A stretch of 64,000 nucleotides of DNA from Diphasiastrum complanatum (taxonomy: Eukaryota > Streptophyta > Lycopodiopsida > Lycopodiales > Lycopodiaceae): positions 12,138,107-12,202,106 of the forward strand of contig CM055106.1 of NCBI GenBank assembly GCA_029204225.1. The letters run 5' to 3'. The notes under the pieces were generated by a model. The model had not been told where the DNA came from and made no database searches. It worked only from the letters and a program-made list of their open reading frames with translations. Within the stretch, counting starts at the first letter, position 1, and each line of letters starts with the position of its first letter. This document shows positions 10,840 to 21,372 of the stretch, in pieces. Both the position numbers and the translations under genes were made by a program.

Positions 10840-13800
10840 ATGGATTCTCAAAGTAAAGTCGATCTTATCACAAACAAGCTGAATGGATCAAATTATTATT
10901 TGTGAAAATTTAAGATGAAGACCTTCCTAATTGCCAGCAAATTATGAGATGTTGTTACAGGTACAGAAGTAAAACCTGAAGACGATGACTCAAAGTGGAA
11001 ATCGAAGGACGATAAAGCTTTCGCGCTTATTATCCTCAATATACCAAATACGCAGATTGACACATAGCTGAAGCTAAAATGTCAAGAGACGTTTGGGACA
11101 TCCTGAACTCACTATATGACATGAGGGATGTAACTACTAAGTTACATCTACGAAGGAAATTCTTCACATTCAAGATGTCTACTGGTGATTATCTTCAGAG
11201 CCACATTAACTAGTTTAAGAATCTCTTGGAACAGATGGCCGCTGTCGGATCAGTCATAGATGATCAAGACACAATTATGACATTGCTTTCAAGCTTGCCC
11301 TCTACATATGAGAACTGGATGATGATCATATTGACACACTCAAATTTAACTCTTACTAGAGTTATCACTATGTTGCTGCAAGAAGACAATAGAAGAAGTC
11401 AAGACACTTCGTCTACTTCCTCCTCTTAGGCTCTATATGTCAACAAAGGCTCAAAGCAACAGAAGTAGAAAGGCTCCAAGAAGGCTGCAACGAATCAGAA
11501 GCTGACTCAGGGTCAAGAACAATCATCGAATCCACAGTCAAAGAAAAAGATGTTTTGCAGGTATTGCAAGCGCAATAGCCATGAGATCAAGGATTGCCGA
11601 ATTCTCCAAGCGAAGAACGCAACCAAGCAACCTGATCAATAAGCAAACACAGTTTCATCATCTCCCCAGGTCGAAGTGGACGAAGTCGCATTCATGGTCA
11701 AAGATCAAAGCGCATTTTTGGATGATTCATGGTTTCTCAATTCTGGAGCAACTCACCACATGACCAATCAACGTGAGATCTTCAATTCCTACACACCTTA
11801 CAACACAAAGAAATTTGTTCATCTTGGTGACAATAGTACCCATATATTGAAGGTGAAGGTACTGTAAGATTGCGATTCCAGCATGATCAATTCAAATTAC
11901 TATCAAAAGTCTTATATGTTCCTAAACTCTCTACAAATCTGTTATTAGTAAGTAGAATTATAGATTTAGGTCATAAGGTAGAATTCGAATCTACTCAATG
12001 CAGAATTATTGATAGGAGTGATAAGATCCTTGCACTTGGCAAGAGACGGGGTTACTTATATAGATTGGCACACTTTTAATTTGAGTCTAGTCAAGTCTTA
12101 AAACCTTTGTTCTAGTCAATAAAGCATTAATATGGCATCATCGCTTAGGACACGTGAATCATGCATCTATTTGAGCATGTCCAGACAATCCATGGTTCTT
12201 GATCTCGACTATCCTTCTGGTAAGGTCGATCTCCTTGTCTGTCATAGCTGCATCTTTGGAAAGCAGGCTAAGATTCCTTTTAGATCAAACCATATGCATG
12301 CAACAAAAGGTCTGTTAGATGTTGTTCATACAGATATATGTGGATTTATGCAAACTTCTTCATTGCTAGATGCAAAGTACTTCATTACCTTTATTGACGA
12401 ATTCTCCAGAAAAATAGTTGTTTATTTCATTAAACAGAAATCAGAGACTTTCATCAAATTCAGACAATTCAAAGAGCATGCTGAGAATCAAACTGGCAAA
12501 TGAAACAAAACGTTGAGGTCAGATAACGGGGGAGAATACACCTCCAATGAATTCAAGGAGTACTGCCTTAGCAACGACATTGAGCAACAATATATCACCC
12601 CCTTAGTCAAATGGTTGTTGAGAGAAAGAACAAAACCTTAGTCGAATCGGCAAAGTGCATGTTATCACATGCGACACTTTCGAAGTCCTTCTAGGCTGAA
12701 GCTGTTTCAACAACAACCTATAATCAAAATAGATGTCCTACTAAAGGCCTCTCAGACAAAACACCATTCGAAGTTTGGACAGGTACCAAACCTTCTTTAT
12801 CAATCTTACGAGTTTTTGGATGTACTACTTTTGTGCAGATACCTCGTGATCTCAGGAGGAAGCTTGACTTCTAGAGTATCAAATGTGTTTTCATCAGTTA
12901 CACCACTTCAAATCAAGCCTACAAGTTGTTCGATTCCATCGAGTCGAAGATATTCGCTAGCTGGGATGCCATCTTCATCGAAGATCAATTTCAAGACCTC
13001 AAAGGAAAGGGCATCCCCATGTAGCCAACCTGTCAGATTCTCCTGATGCATTGAACTTTCCAGTTTCGCAAGTGACTATTCCTATTGAAGGTCCAATCTC
13101 TTCTACTTTCGACGAACAACGAATCAATGGTGAATCAGAAGATGATGATGCAGTTTAGCAACTACAGTATGATCGAAACGATCAATTTCTTCTATTATAC
13201 AGGAGACCTTCAAGAACTAGCAGACCACCTAACCAGTATATCGACGAGTCTGCAGCCTATCTTGTTCAGGAACCGACGTATGTCCAAGAGGCACTCAGTC
13301 AGCTTGATTCCGATCTCAGGAAAGAAGCTATGGATAAAGAGAATTCATCTCTTATCAAAAACCAGACATGGACGATTGTCGAATTACCTGCTAGCAGAAA
13401 CATAGTTGATTGCAAATGGATTTTCAAAGTCAAGTACAATGTAGATGGAAGCATCAACAGGAGAAAGGCACTACTTGTCACCAGAGGATTTTCTCAGGTA
13501 TACAACGTCGATGACACTGAGACCTTTAGAACAATAGTCAAGCATTATTCTATTCGACTTTTGCTATCATTTGTCGTTGCAGCAAATTTGGAAACACATG
13601 AAATGGATGTACAAACAACATATCTCAATGGAGTTATTGAAGAAGACATTTACATGGTGCAACCCAAAGGTTATATTATCGAGGGTAAACTCAATCATGT
13701 GTGTAAACTGCATAAGGCACTTTATGGCTTGAAGCAATCTACTCAAGCATGTTTTAAAGGATCAATACTTTTCTTATCGATCCGGCTACACATCTAGCTC

Positions 13801-13996
13801 TTCAGATTCAAACGTTTACTTCAAAGCAGTGCAACAGTCTTTTATCATTATTACATTATACGTGGATGATACATTGCTTTTCAGCAACAGTACCGATCTG
13901 ATAAAAGAGGAGAAGACAATGCTATCTTCCGAATTCGACATGACTGATCCGGGTACAAGCTCATTTTTGCCTTGGTATACAAATTGACAGAGACAG
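10840..13996 (+). pseudogene. Copia A gag-pol, broken and truncated in RT
   Basis: Order: gag from ATG 10840; zinc knuckle CRYCKRNSHEIKDC near 11555; protease near 11720; integrase (HHRLGH-type, 12130-12700); RT from 13330 with CKWIFKVKYN, MDVQTTYLNG, LYGLKQS and an intact YVDD near 13861. The protease active site reads WFLNSGAT, where copia F has WFLDSGAT, so the catalytic Asp is Asn. There are many in-frame stops: TGA at 10903 and 10945 (Trp sites), TAG at 11211, 11427 and 11466 and TAA at 11640 (Gln sites), plus frameshifts. It ends in RT after GIQIDRDS at the inverted junction with copia F. RNase H and 3' LTR are missing. Confidence 0.85.
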
Positions 13997-13997
13997 C

Positions 13998-14262
13998 CTT
14001 CCAATGTGTTATACCAGGATTAGTCATAAACTGATTGAGAGAGCTGACTGCAAAAGCTATTTTTTGTCTGGTACAGATCATGGCGTACATAAGAGATCCT
14101 ATAATAGAATGGTAAGAATACTCACACATCTGCTGCTTCTCATGAATTGTTTGGGGACACTGGTCCTTTGACAATTTGAGTCATGGTTCCATTGGTAAGA
14201 GAACTAACTTGCAATTGATCAGATTATATATGACTAAGATGTTGTAGATGTACCTCTGTTGT
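13998..14262 (-). pseudogene. Copia F distal RT piece (tail-to-tail with copia A)
   Basis: On the minus strand it translates in order to QQRYIYNIL, SKDQCPQ, HSIIGSLMYAMICTR and MTNPGITHWKA, the segment that follows GIQIDRDS in copia RT. It therefore belongs to a minus-strand element of the A/F family and most likely is the distal part of F, whose gag-protease-integrase lies at 16010-17943. It ends at the junction with A; the rest of RNase H and a 3' LTR are absent. Confidence 0.7.
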
Positions 14263-14383
14263 GTAAGGACTGGACACTAAATTTGAAGTCTCTTTGGTCC
14301 ACTATTTGTGATAGTGCACCATTCATGAGAGTTATACGAACTCTCTCCATCTTCTGCCCTTTCACAATCTCTGACTCATCTAA

Positions 14384-14456
14384 CTTAAGTACTATGATTA
14401 TTTTACCATTCACCTTTTCACTTAAGTACTATGATTATTTTACTATTCACCTTTTC
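14384..14456. repeat. 37-bp tandem duplication
   Basis: Two adjacent copies of a block starting cttaagtactatgattattt, differing at one internal base and the last base. It lies within the unrecognised coding region and duplicates a KIIIVLK-like piece, shifting the frame. Confidence 0.95.
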
Positions 14457-14953
14457 TAAGATTATATCATAAAATGTGACCATCTATGTAACAAGTGATT
14501 TAGATCAACAAAGAAGTTATTTGATGAATTATATGATATGGATCTTCCATCAGTTTCATACACTTCCTCTATATGAAATGGGGTACAAATGATTTTATGC
14601 ATACTTAAGTTCAATGTATTCCTCTCTATCTTCAAGTGATATGACCTAGGAATAGGGACTTGTCTAATTCAAACTTGCTTAAAGGAATCCCTAATAAGTT
14701 GAAATATTTTTTAATATGCTTCTCTGCTAATACCAGCGAAATCACAGGCACCCTGAACTATAGTTTTACTTAAAATTTTCTGAATGTCTAACATCAAAGA
14801 CTCTACAATTTGGACTTTACATTGGAACTCAACGACATTCGATATTGAGCCCAACGACATTGGAACTCAGTGGATTTGCTTATCACTATTGAGCCCAACG
14901 ACATTCCAATTGATGCATTGTTCTTTATATTCTGATGAGCTACTAATGCAGAT

Positions 14954-15050
14954 CTGCAAAAAAAAAATCAAATAGTTAGTAGAACAACATAGTAGCAGAA
15001 ATAAAACCATACGTCACTAATCAAGTTACAAAAAATCAGAGTATGCTTAC
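14954..15050 (-). other. Likely spliceosomal intron in the unrecognised coding region
   Basis: Minus strand: donor a|gtaagc at 15050, acceptor tttttttttgcag| at 14954, 97 nt. It is T-rich with a strong polypyrimidine tract, flanked by coding-like sequence on both sides. Confidence 0.5.
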
Positions 15051-15819
15051 TTGAATGTTCGAATTCTTCTATTTCGATAACCTCCTTTTGAAAAGGTCTG
15101 AATATCCTTGCGACTTTCTCGCTTTCACTTCTTACTCCTAGCCTCCTCCTTCTTAGCCTCTTCCACATCCTTTAGTAATTGCAAGTTTTCCATACGAATA
15201 GATTGTAAGATTGATTGCATTCGATCTGGTTCTGATTTGATATCGAATGTTGTCTTCTGTAATGAATCAGTATTCTTTTGTAATGATTCATTATTCTTCT
15301 GTAATGATTCATTATTTCTTTTAAGTTTTTCATTTTCCTCTAATGTCTTTTGGACATGACACTCATTTTTTTGATAAAAAGAGGATATGCCTAGCAACTC
15401 ACAATCTAAAAAGTGATTTTTTTTCATTGAAAACTGATTTCCATAGTTTTGCAATCTCTCACAATATCCTAATAATCCAGTATGCCCATTGCATATCCAT
15501 ATTACTAGATTAGTTATTGAAGAGAATGTGGGATGAGTCAATGTGCTAGGATCTTGAGGGTACAATGATCCGTCAGTCCACAAATCCAAGTTCTTTTTTC
15601 CTATAACGGGAACGATCAGCAGCAGATCTTGAAACTCCTTTGCCTCCTTGCCTCTGTATAGGTGTCAAATCATTGGGAATATCCAAATGTAGATCATAAG
15701 ATAGATTTTGGACATTCCCTCTTACAATGTCGTCATCAGATAAAGCAAGACAAAACAAAATAGTACAAAACAAAACAAAGTACTTATCTTTAATTATATT
15801 ATATACTCTGTCTGATTCA

Positions 15820-15995
15820 AATCTGGAGATGGCGCTCATATTTTCAGTCTGATGTGGAGATGTCACTCATAATCTCAGTCCAATGTGAAGATGGCATTCA
15901 TATTTGGAGATGGTGCTCAATTTTTCATTCCAGTGGATGGATGCTTTTTTTTCTGATTTGAATTTGTGGATGGCGGTCATATTTTCAAATTTTGC
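15820..15995 (-). repeat. Degenerate tandem repeat, about 35-40 bp, with repeated ATG
   Basis: About five diverged units on the minus strand, each with an ATGAxxGxCATCTxCA core followed by a cagactga/ggactga-like tail. Each unit offers a start codon followed by Met-Ser-Ala-Ile or similar. It lies between the unrecognised coding region and the truncated integrase of copia F. Confidence 0.75.
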
Positions 15996-16009
15996 CTAAA
16001 CCCTAAACC

Positions 16010-17943
16010 TCGTGGGGTGTCTTGCCTGAGAGGGCCTTGGTCGAACATTTGTTCTAGATGTAAGCTGCAGTGGAGATAGCTTCAGCCCAGAATCTCTTGG
16101 GCAGCGATGCATGTGCAAGCATACATTTGGCTGATTCAACTAGGGTACGGTTCTTCCTCTCAGCTAAGCCATTAGACTGAGGACTGTAAGGAGTGATGAA
16201 TTGCTGCTCAATGCCTTGGCTTTGGCAGTACTCCTTAAACTCGATAGAGATATATTCTCCACTGTTGTCTGACCTTAGAGTCTTGATCGTCCATCCAGTC
16301 TCCTTTTCTGCACGCTGCTTGAAGATTTTGAAGCAATTGAAGGCTTCTGATTTCTTCTTTATAAAATATACCATAGTCCTTCTGAAAAATTCATCAATAA
16401 AGGTTATAAAATATCTGGCATCCTTCAACAAAGGATTTTTCATCGGGCCACAAATGTCTGAATGTACAACATCTAGCAATCCTCTAGCATGGCTTCATTT
16501 AAATGGTTTCCTAGTCTATTTACCAACTAGAAAGTCTTGACAAACAGGTAACTCGACTTTTTCGTGAGGATAGTCGAGATCAAGAACAATAGATTGTCTA
16601 GACATTTGTTGTACAGTAGCATGATTCAAATGACCAAGTCTATAATGCCAAAATAAACCTTTATTTACATGAATAGAAGTACTGAAAGCCTCACTAGAGG
16701 CAGAAAAACAATGACTTGATTTATACAAGTATTTGTGTCTCTTTTTGAGTGCTAGGATCTTGTCTGTCCTATCAACTACTTTGCACTGATCACATTCGAA
16801 TTCTACTCTATGTCCGAGATCTGTGATTCTGCTTACAAAGAGCAGATTCATAGATAAATTTGGTATATACAAGACTTTAGAGAGTAGCTTAGACTGATCA
16901 TTTGCAAAGCTTAATCTTATAGTGCCTTTGCCTTTAATAGCTTGTGTGCTATTGTTGCCAAGGTGAACAAATTTCTGAGTACTATAAGGTGTATAGGACT
17001 CAAAATAGCCAATAACGCTAGTCATGTGCTGAGTGGCTCCGGAATCCAAGAACCAAGAACTATCGTCGAATTCTCCTTGATGGTTGGTCATGAAGGAATC
17101 ATGATCCGCTTCTTGAATAGGCTGTGGAGCTTCTGCAGCTGCATTTGCCACTCTATTTGACTGCCCCTTGTTGTTCTTCACTTGCAGTATCCGGCAGTCT
17201 TGAATTTTGTGGTTGTTTCGCTTGCAGTATCCGACAGTCTTGAATTTTGTGGTTGTTTCACTTGCAGTATCTGCAGAACAGCATCTTCTTTGTCTACGGA
17301 TTCTAGTCTGGCTTTGATTGCTTCGGGCCTTTCTTCTTCTTCCGTTTTGTCGTGCTCTTGTTGGTGTACAAGGCATGAGAATCAACTGAGGAACTCGAGG
17401 CTTCGTTCCTTCGCATGTCTTCTTGCAACAACATAGTAATGACTCTCGAAAGAGTCAATTCTGGATGAGTCATGATGATGTCACCCAGCTATCGTAAGAA
17501 CTTGGCAAGCTTGTAAGCAGTTGCATCACTACGTCATGATCATCTATGGCAGATCCAACAACGACCATTTGTCTTAGCAGGTCCTTGAATTGATTAATGT
17601 GATTCTACGGAGAATCACCATTTGTCATCTTGAGGGAGTATAATTTCTTCCTGAGATGTAGCTTGGAAGATATATCTCGCACTTCGTATCGTGTGCTCAA
17701 GATGTCCCAGACTTCTTTCGATGTCTGAGCCTCAGATACATGGCCGATCTGGGTATCCGTGATGTTGAGGATGATCAGTGCAAAAGCTTTTCCATCCTTC
17801 AGCTTCCATCTGGCGATTGCTACGTCGTCCGCTTCAGGTTTCTCTTCTGCACCTGTAACAACATCGTACAAGTCTTTTGCCATTAGTACAGTTTTTATCT
17901 TAAATATTCACAGATGGTAATTGGCTCCATCAAGCTTGTCCAT
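16010..17943 (-). pseudogene. Copia F gag, protease, integrase (truncated)
   Basis: Minus strand: gag from ATG 17943 (TGA at 17910-17908 at the Trp codon that is also TGA in copia A), open 17883-17605, then a broken stretch; zinc knuckle CKRNNHKIQDCR near 17200, damaged by a 40-bp tandem duplication; protease WFLDSGATQHMT near 17040; integrase HYRLGHLNHA near 16630, a SDICGP-type first Asp, SDNSGEY near 16260 and QSNGLAERKNRTL near 16160. It stops at about 16010 just after an SGKTP motif, where copia A continues to the linker and RT. Same family as A by sequence. Confidence 0.85.
17181..17282. repeat. 40-bp tandem duplication in the copia F zinc knuckle
   Basis: Two full copies (17181-17220, 17221-17260) and a partial third of cttgcagtatccg(g/a)cagtct.... 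40 is not a multiple of three, so the duplication of the knuckle codons also shifts the reading frame. Confidence 0.95.
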
Positions 17944-18117
17944 GACAGGATTGGATTCCCTTGGGAATCCACGTGGAAGAATTAGTCTAAGTGAAAGGAG
18001 AAACTATCAGTGACTTAAGTATGAAAATTTGATACAAAAAATACAGAACAAGAAAAAGATTACTCTATAGGCCAGTAGAGTCTTGTATTGTGGAAGCTTA
18101 TCAGGCTACAAAAATGT

Positions 18118-18129
18118 GTTCTGATACCA
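18118..18129 (-). other. Primer-binding site of copia F (initiator Met tRNA type)
   Basis: Minus strand TGGTATCAGAAC, directly adjoining the LTR at 18130. Confidence 0.8.
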
Positions 18130-18941
18130 TGTTGGGAGAAAGAGGGTGAATCATGTGTGAGAAACGAAGAATAGCACTAAAACGAAAATGAACACGAAAA
18201 GAACAGTCATTCTGATTACGTAGCCAAACGTTAATAAAATACCAGAAGAATAATTTGTCGTGAACAACTAGATAGATTATCTGTCGCGAATGATTCGCGA
18301 AAGGCAAGACTAAATACTAGTCATCTAAAACCAGATTACCAAATTGAGCAACTAGAAAGTCAGATAGAATGAAGAATAGGCATAACAATATTGACACAGA
18401 TTTGAACGCAAAACGAAGAGCTGTTATCAGATTAAGTATATCAAATATACATGTCAATAATGCGGTAGAGCACAAGACAATAGCGGATGAAACAGCGTGC
18501 TCTCCAAAGCTAATTCAATCTGTAAAGGAATAAAACCTATTGTTGATAATAAAGAATCAATGCACATTGCATCTACTTCATCTATCTCTGATAAGTTTTT
18601 GATGTTCTTATTTTCACACACCTCTTCGTATGTTGGATACACAGATGGTATCCAAACTATATACATAATTTCACAAGTGTGTAGATGAAGAAAGTACAAA
18701 GTGGATGTGTTGTCTGTGTAGGAGATTGTGGGTGGCTGCTGTCATTGTCAAATCGGATTGCACAGTTGCATGAGATGAGCGTGAGAAGACCGTGACGTCA
18801 GCTTTTGCTAAAACAAACGTTGGTGAAGATGCAAAAAATGCGAGACTCTGACAAAATGCCTTAGATTTGCAGAGTGCCTTCACTATTCCTAGGGCACCTT
18901 CGGCATTTTGTAAGACAGTGTCGTCTTTTTCGCCTGACACA
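18130..18941 (-). mobile_element. Copia F, 5' LTR (812 bp)
   Basis: On the minus strand it runs TGTGTCAGG...cccaaCA and ends at the primer site. Its U5 half shares ATTCGCGACA/GACAAATTA blocks with copia A's LTR. The right flank is the tip of a gypsy LTR, so F probably inserted into or beside gypsy A. The partner LTR is missing. Confidence 0.75.
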
Positions 18942-18976
18942 AATCACGAGGGTAGGATAGGAAATAGCCCACTACA
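18942..18976 (+). mobile_element. Gypsy A, last ~35 bp of 5' LTR
   Basis: gggtaggataggaaatagcc then cactaCA resembles the terminal bases of gypsy B's LTR (read on the minus strand at 53960-53990). The rest of the LTR is cut off by copia F's LTR. Confidence 0.55.
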
Positions 18977-18980
18977 ATTT

Positions 18981-18997
18981 TGGCACCCTTTCCAAGG
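18981..18997 (+). other. Primer-binding site of gypsy A (diverged tRNA-Asp type)
   Basis: tggcaccctttccaagg aligns with TGGCGCCGTTGCCGGGG, the 3'-end complement of tRNA-Asp used by Tat/Athila gypsies, with several changes. Confidence 0.6.
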
Positions 18998-20335
18998 AGC
19001 TACGCTAATTTTTCAGTTTTCAGCATGTTTGGATAAATGTTAGCTTGCATTTTGGCATCTTGGCATAGTAGGGTTAAGGATTAAATTGGGAGATATCTTG
19101 CTTGATTTGAGTGAATTTTCTTGTTTGAAATCTAGTTTGATTGTTGAGCAGAGAAAGCCACATAGATCACAATTCTTAAGATCCATTTGGATCTGAGAAA
19201 TCAGAGAAAACAACAAAAATCATTCATTTCTGTCAATTTGGTGAAAAATGAGATAAATTTGCATCAGTTTTGATAATTTTTTGCTCCCTGGCAAAGATCC
19301 TTTACCGAGTTGCAAACAACACCGCCTTCTTACAGAGGATCTTTAGTTTGAAGTGTGAGGATTAATTCCCAGCAAATTTCCAAAAACAGAACAAAAACCA
19401 CAAAAAAAAAAACATCAGAAAACCACCAAAAAACCCTAAAAAATAGAAAAAAAAAAACCCTCATCCAATTTATTACACATAGGTGTGATTCAAATTCTTC
19501 TATTGTCAGGTCGGTGATAGATAATATCAAAAATAGAAGACCAAAGTGATTGTTCATCTAATTGTTGGTAATCTTTTGTGGAAAGTTTAACACTTTTTTA
19601 CAAAAATATCAATTCTCTGATAAGAACCTTTGCCGGAGTCAGAGTCAGTCAACATACTATTTTTGATAATCAGTGAGTTGTAAGTCAAGGCCAATTGTCA
19701 TGTTGACCTATTTTTATCAAAAGAAAGTTCTTTTTTACAAAAATAATAATATTTCTCTTGAATCTTTGCCGAAAACTTTGCCAACTTTTTAGAGGATTCT
19801 AAATATAGTATTCCATCATTTTTTAGTTTGGCGAAGATTAGATCTATTAAGATCATTCAAAAAGTCTATTTAAAACTTCACCAAGCTACAAAAATATCGT
19901 TATTCATAAAAAAGAACCTTTGCCAGTTCTACCCTAGTTTTATTTGTACAAGGTTTGCTCATTGTCAATCCGACAAAGGTTAATCTTACTAGATTTGTCA
20001 AAAACAACCAGTTAAGTGATTTTTACCCAAAATAACAGTGAAGAACCTTTGTTGAGTCAACCTTCGCTTAGAAAATCTTTGCCAACACTATTTTTGAGTT
20101 TTGATCTTCTAGATCTAGCAGTTGTCAGAAATTAAAAATATTCTACTACAATTTGATATTGAATTTGAGATATCTCTATTTTTAGAAGTGTCGATCGCTT
20201 GATTAAGATATTTTTTCAAAAACCAAATATCTAATTATTGTCAAATGATAAAAATTTTACAGATTTGATCAGAGATAGGATTTGATTGAAAAATCTAGAT
20301 CCAATCTCATTGTCTGATTGAAGTGATTTGCAAAT
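18998..20335 (+). other. Gypsy A untranslated leader
   Basis: About 1.3 kb, T-rich, without long frames. It is punctuated by repeats of a GAACCTTTGCC(A/G)-like motif (near 19296, 19622, 19760, 19913, 20041 and 20072), also present, inverted, in gypsy B's leader. Confidence 0.65.
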
Positions 20336-21372
20336 ATGGCTGATGGAGGTCCGATGGGCATTCCACTAGTTATTGTGTTAGAAGATCACTCGGTTAGAGA
20401 TACCAAAATATAATGGGCTATTTGATCTAGTCAAGTTTTTCAATATCTTTTTAGAATCATGTAAGGTGTATGGAAAAGTTTTTTCACAAGATAAACTTAA
20501 GCTATTCTCTTTGGCCTTAATTAGAGCAGCACAAGATTGGTTTTATAACCAAGATGAAACAGAACGTATGGACTGGGAAGTGGTCAAAACTAGCATCATC
20601 ACAAGATTTGAACCCAAAAATTTTATGGAATATCTTTTTCTAAATTTAAGTAAAATTAAAATAGGAAAGAGAGAGGGAGTGCAAGATAATATTGAACGTA
20701 TTAAACACCTCAGATCTGAGTGTGATCTCGAATTTATCAATGATGTATGATTATGTGGTTTTTAACAGGTTGCGAGCTTAAATGCTGAAATGAGTATGTG
20801 TCCTTACAACATGCTATGGACAATGCAATACAGATGAAGATTCTGATGACAAACCAAATATTGGAATGCTGCCATATACAGCAGGGCAAAAACCACTATA
20901 ACATTCACCACTATTGCATCCACTAGCGAATTCGAGAAACTTGGTCAAAAGCAGCAAATGAAGTTGCATAAGATGCAGTCTCGGTTCAACGATAAGATGA
21001 AAGCTTTGGGAGAGGTACATGCTAAGAGTGACAAAAAAATTGAAAAGTTTGCTAAGGTCTTTCCTAGTAGAAAAAATGTTTGGTGTGCGATCTATGCGGG
21101 CAATCACACCATCAATGAGTGTCCAACAATGAAAAGATAAATGACAGGTACTATTTGTCATCTGTACAACTCTACGAGACACGAAATAACTTTTTGCTTG
21201 TTTAATCCTTGGATTATCCAGCAAAGATATGCTAAACTTCAATATCGGAAACCAACTGCTCATAAGGGACCTAATCCTAAGAACCAGATGCAAAACTTTG
21301 GCCTTGGATCTCCTAAATGACTAGCTTTACAACACAACATGCTCCTCCTACAAATCTAATGAAACCAGACGA
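20336..21372 (+). pseudogene. Gypsy A gag, N-terminal part
   Basis: From ATG 20336, matching the gag of gypsy B piece by piece: DKLKLFSLALIRAAQDWF, then RIKHLRSECDLEF, then a KMKALGEVHAKSDKKIEK coiled region, then a CxxC...H zinc-binding segment (VWCAIYAGNHTINECP, with the first Cys pair imperfect) and a second C/H segment near 21150. There are several stops and frameshifts. It ends where the following gag segment appears in the opposite orientation. Confidence 0.8.

Larger units (their letters stand above)
14262..15866 (-). pseudogene. Unrecognised coding region with coiled coil and intron, inside copia F
   Basis: Two overlapping minus-strand frames (15866-15573, 15589-15125) join across a frameshift in an AAAAAA run near 15594. 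The first contains IPNDLTPIQRQGGKGVSRS; the second contains YCERLQNYGNQF, then a coiled coil with the NESLQKN heptad repeated, then a Lys/Glu-rich end. After another shift the frame reads SEKVARIFRPFQKEVIEIEE and meets a canonical donor (15050) and acceptor (14954). Beyond, broken frames still look like protein: VESLMLDIQKILSKTIVQ, DFAGISREAYEKIFQ-like (one stop), VPIPRSYHLKIERN and LKLDESEIVKGQKMERV. I do not know the family. It could be a captured host gene fragment or part of another transposon. Coding origin is fairly sure; function unknown. Confidence 0.55.

Noticed and set aside
15994-16009. CCTAAACCCTAAACC, telomere-like
   Set aside because: Only two units; no array, so not an interstitial telomere.
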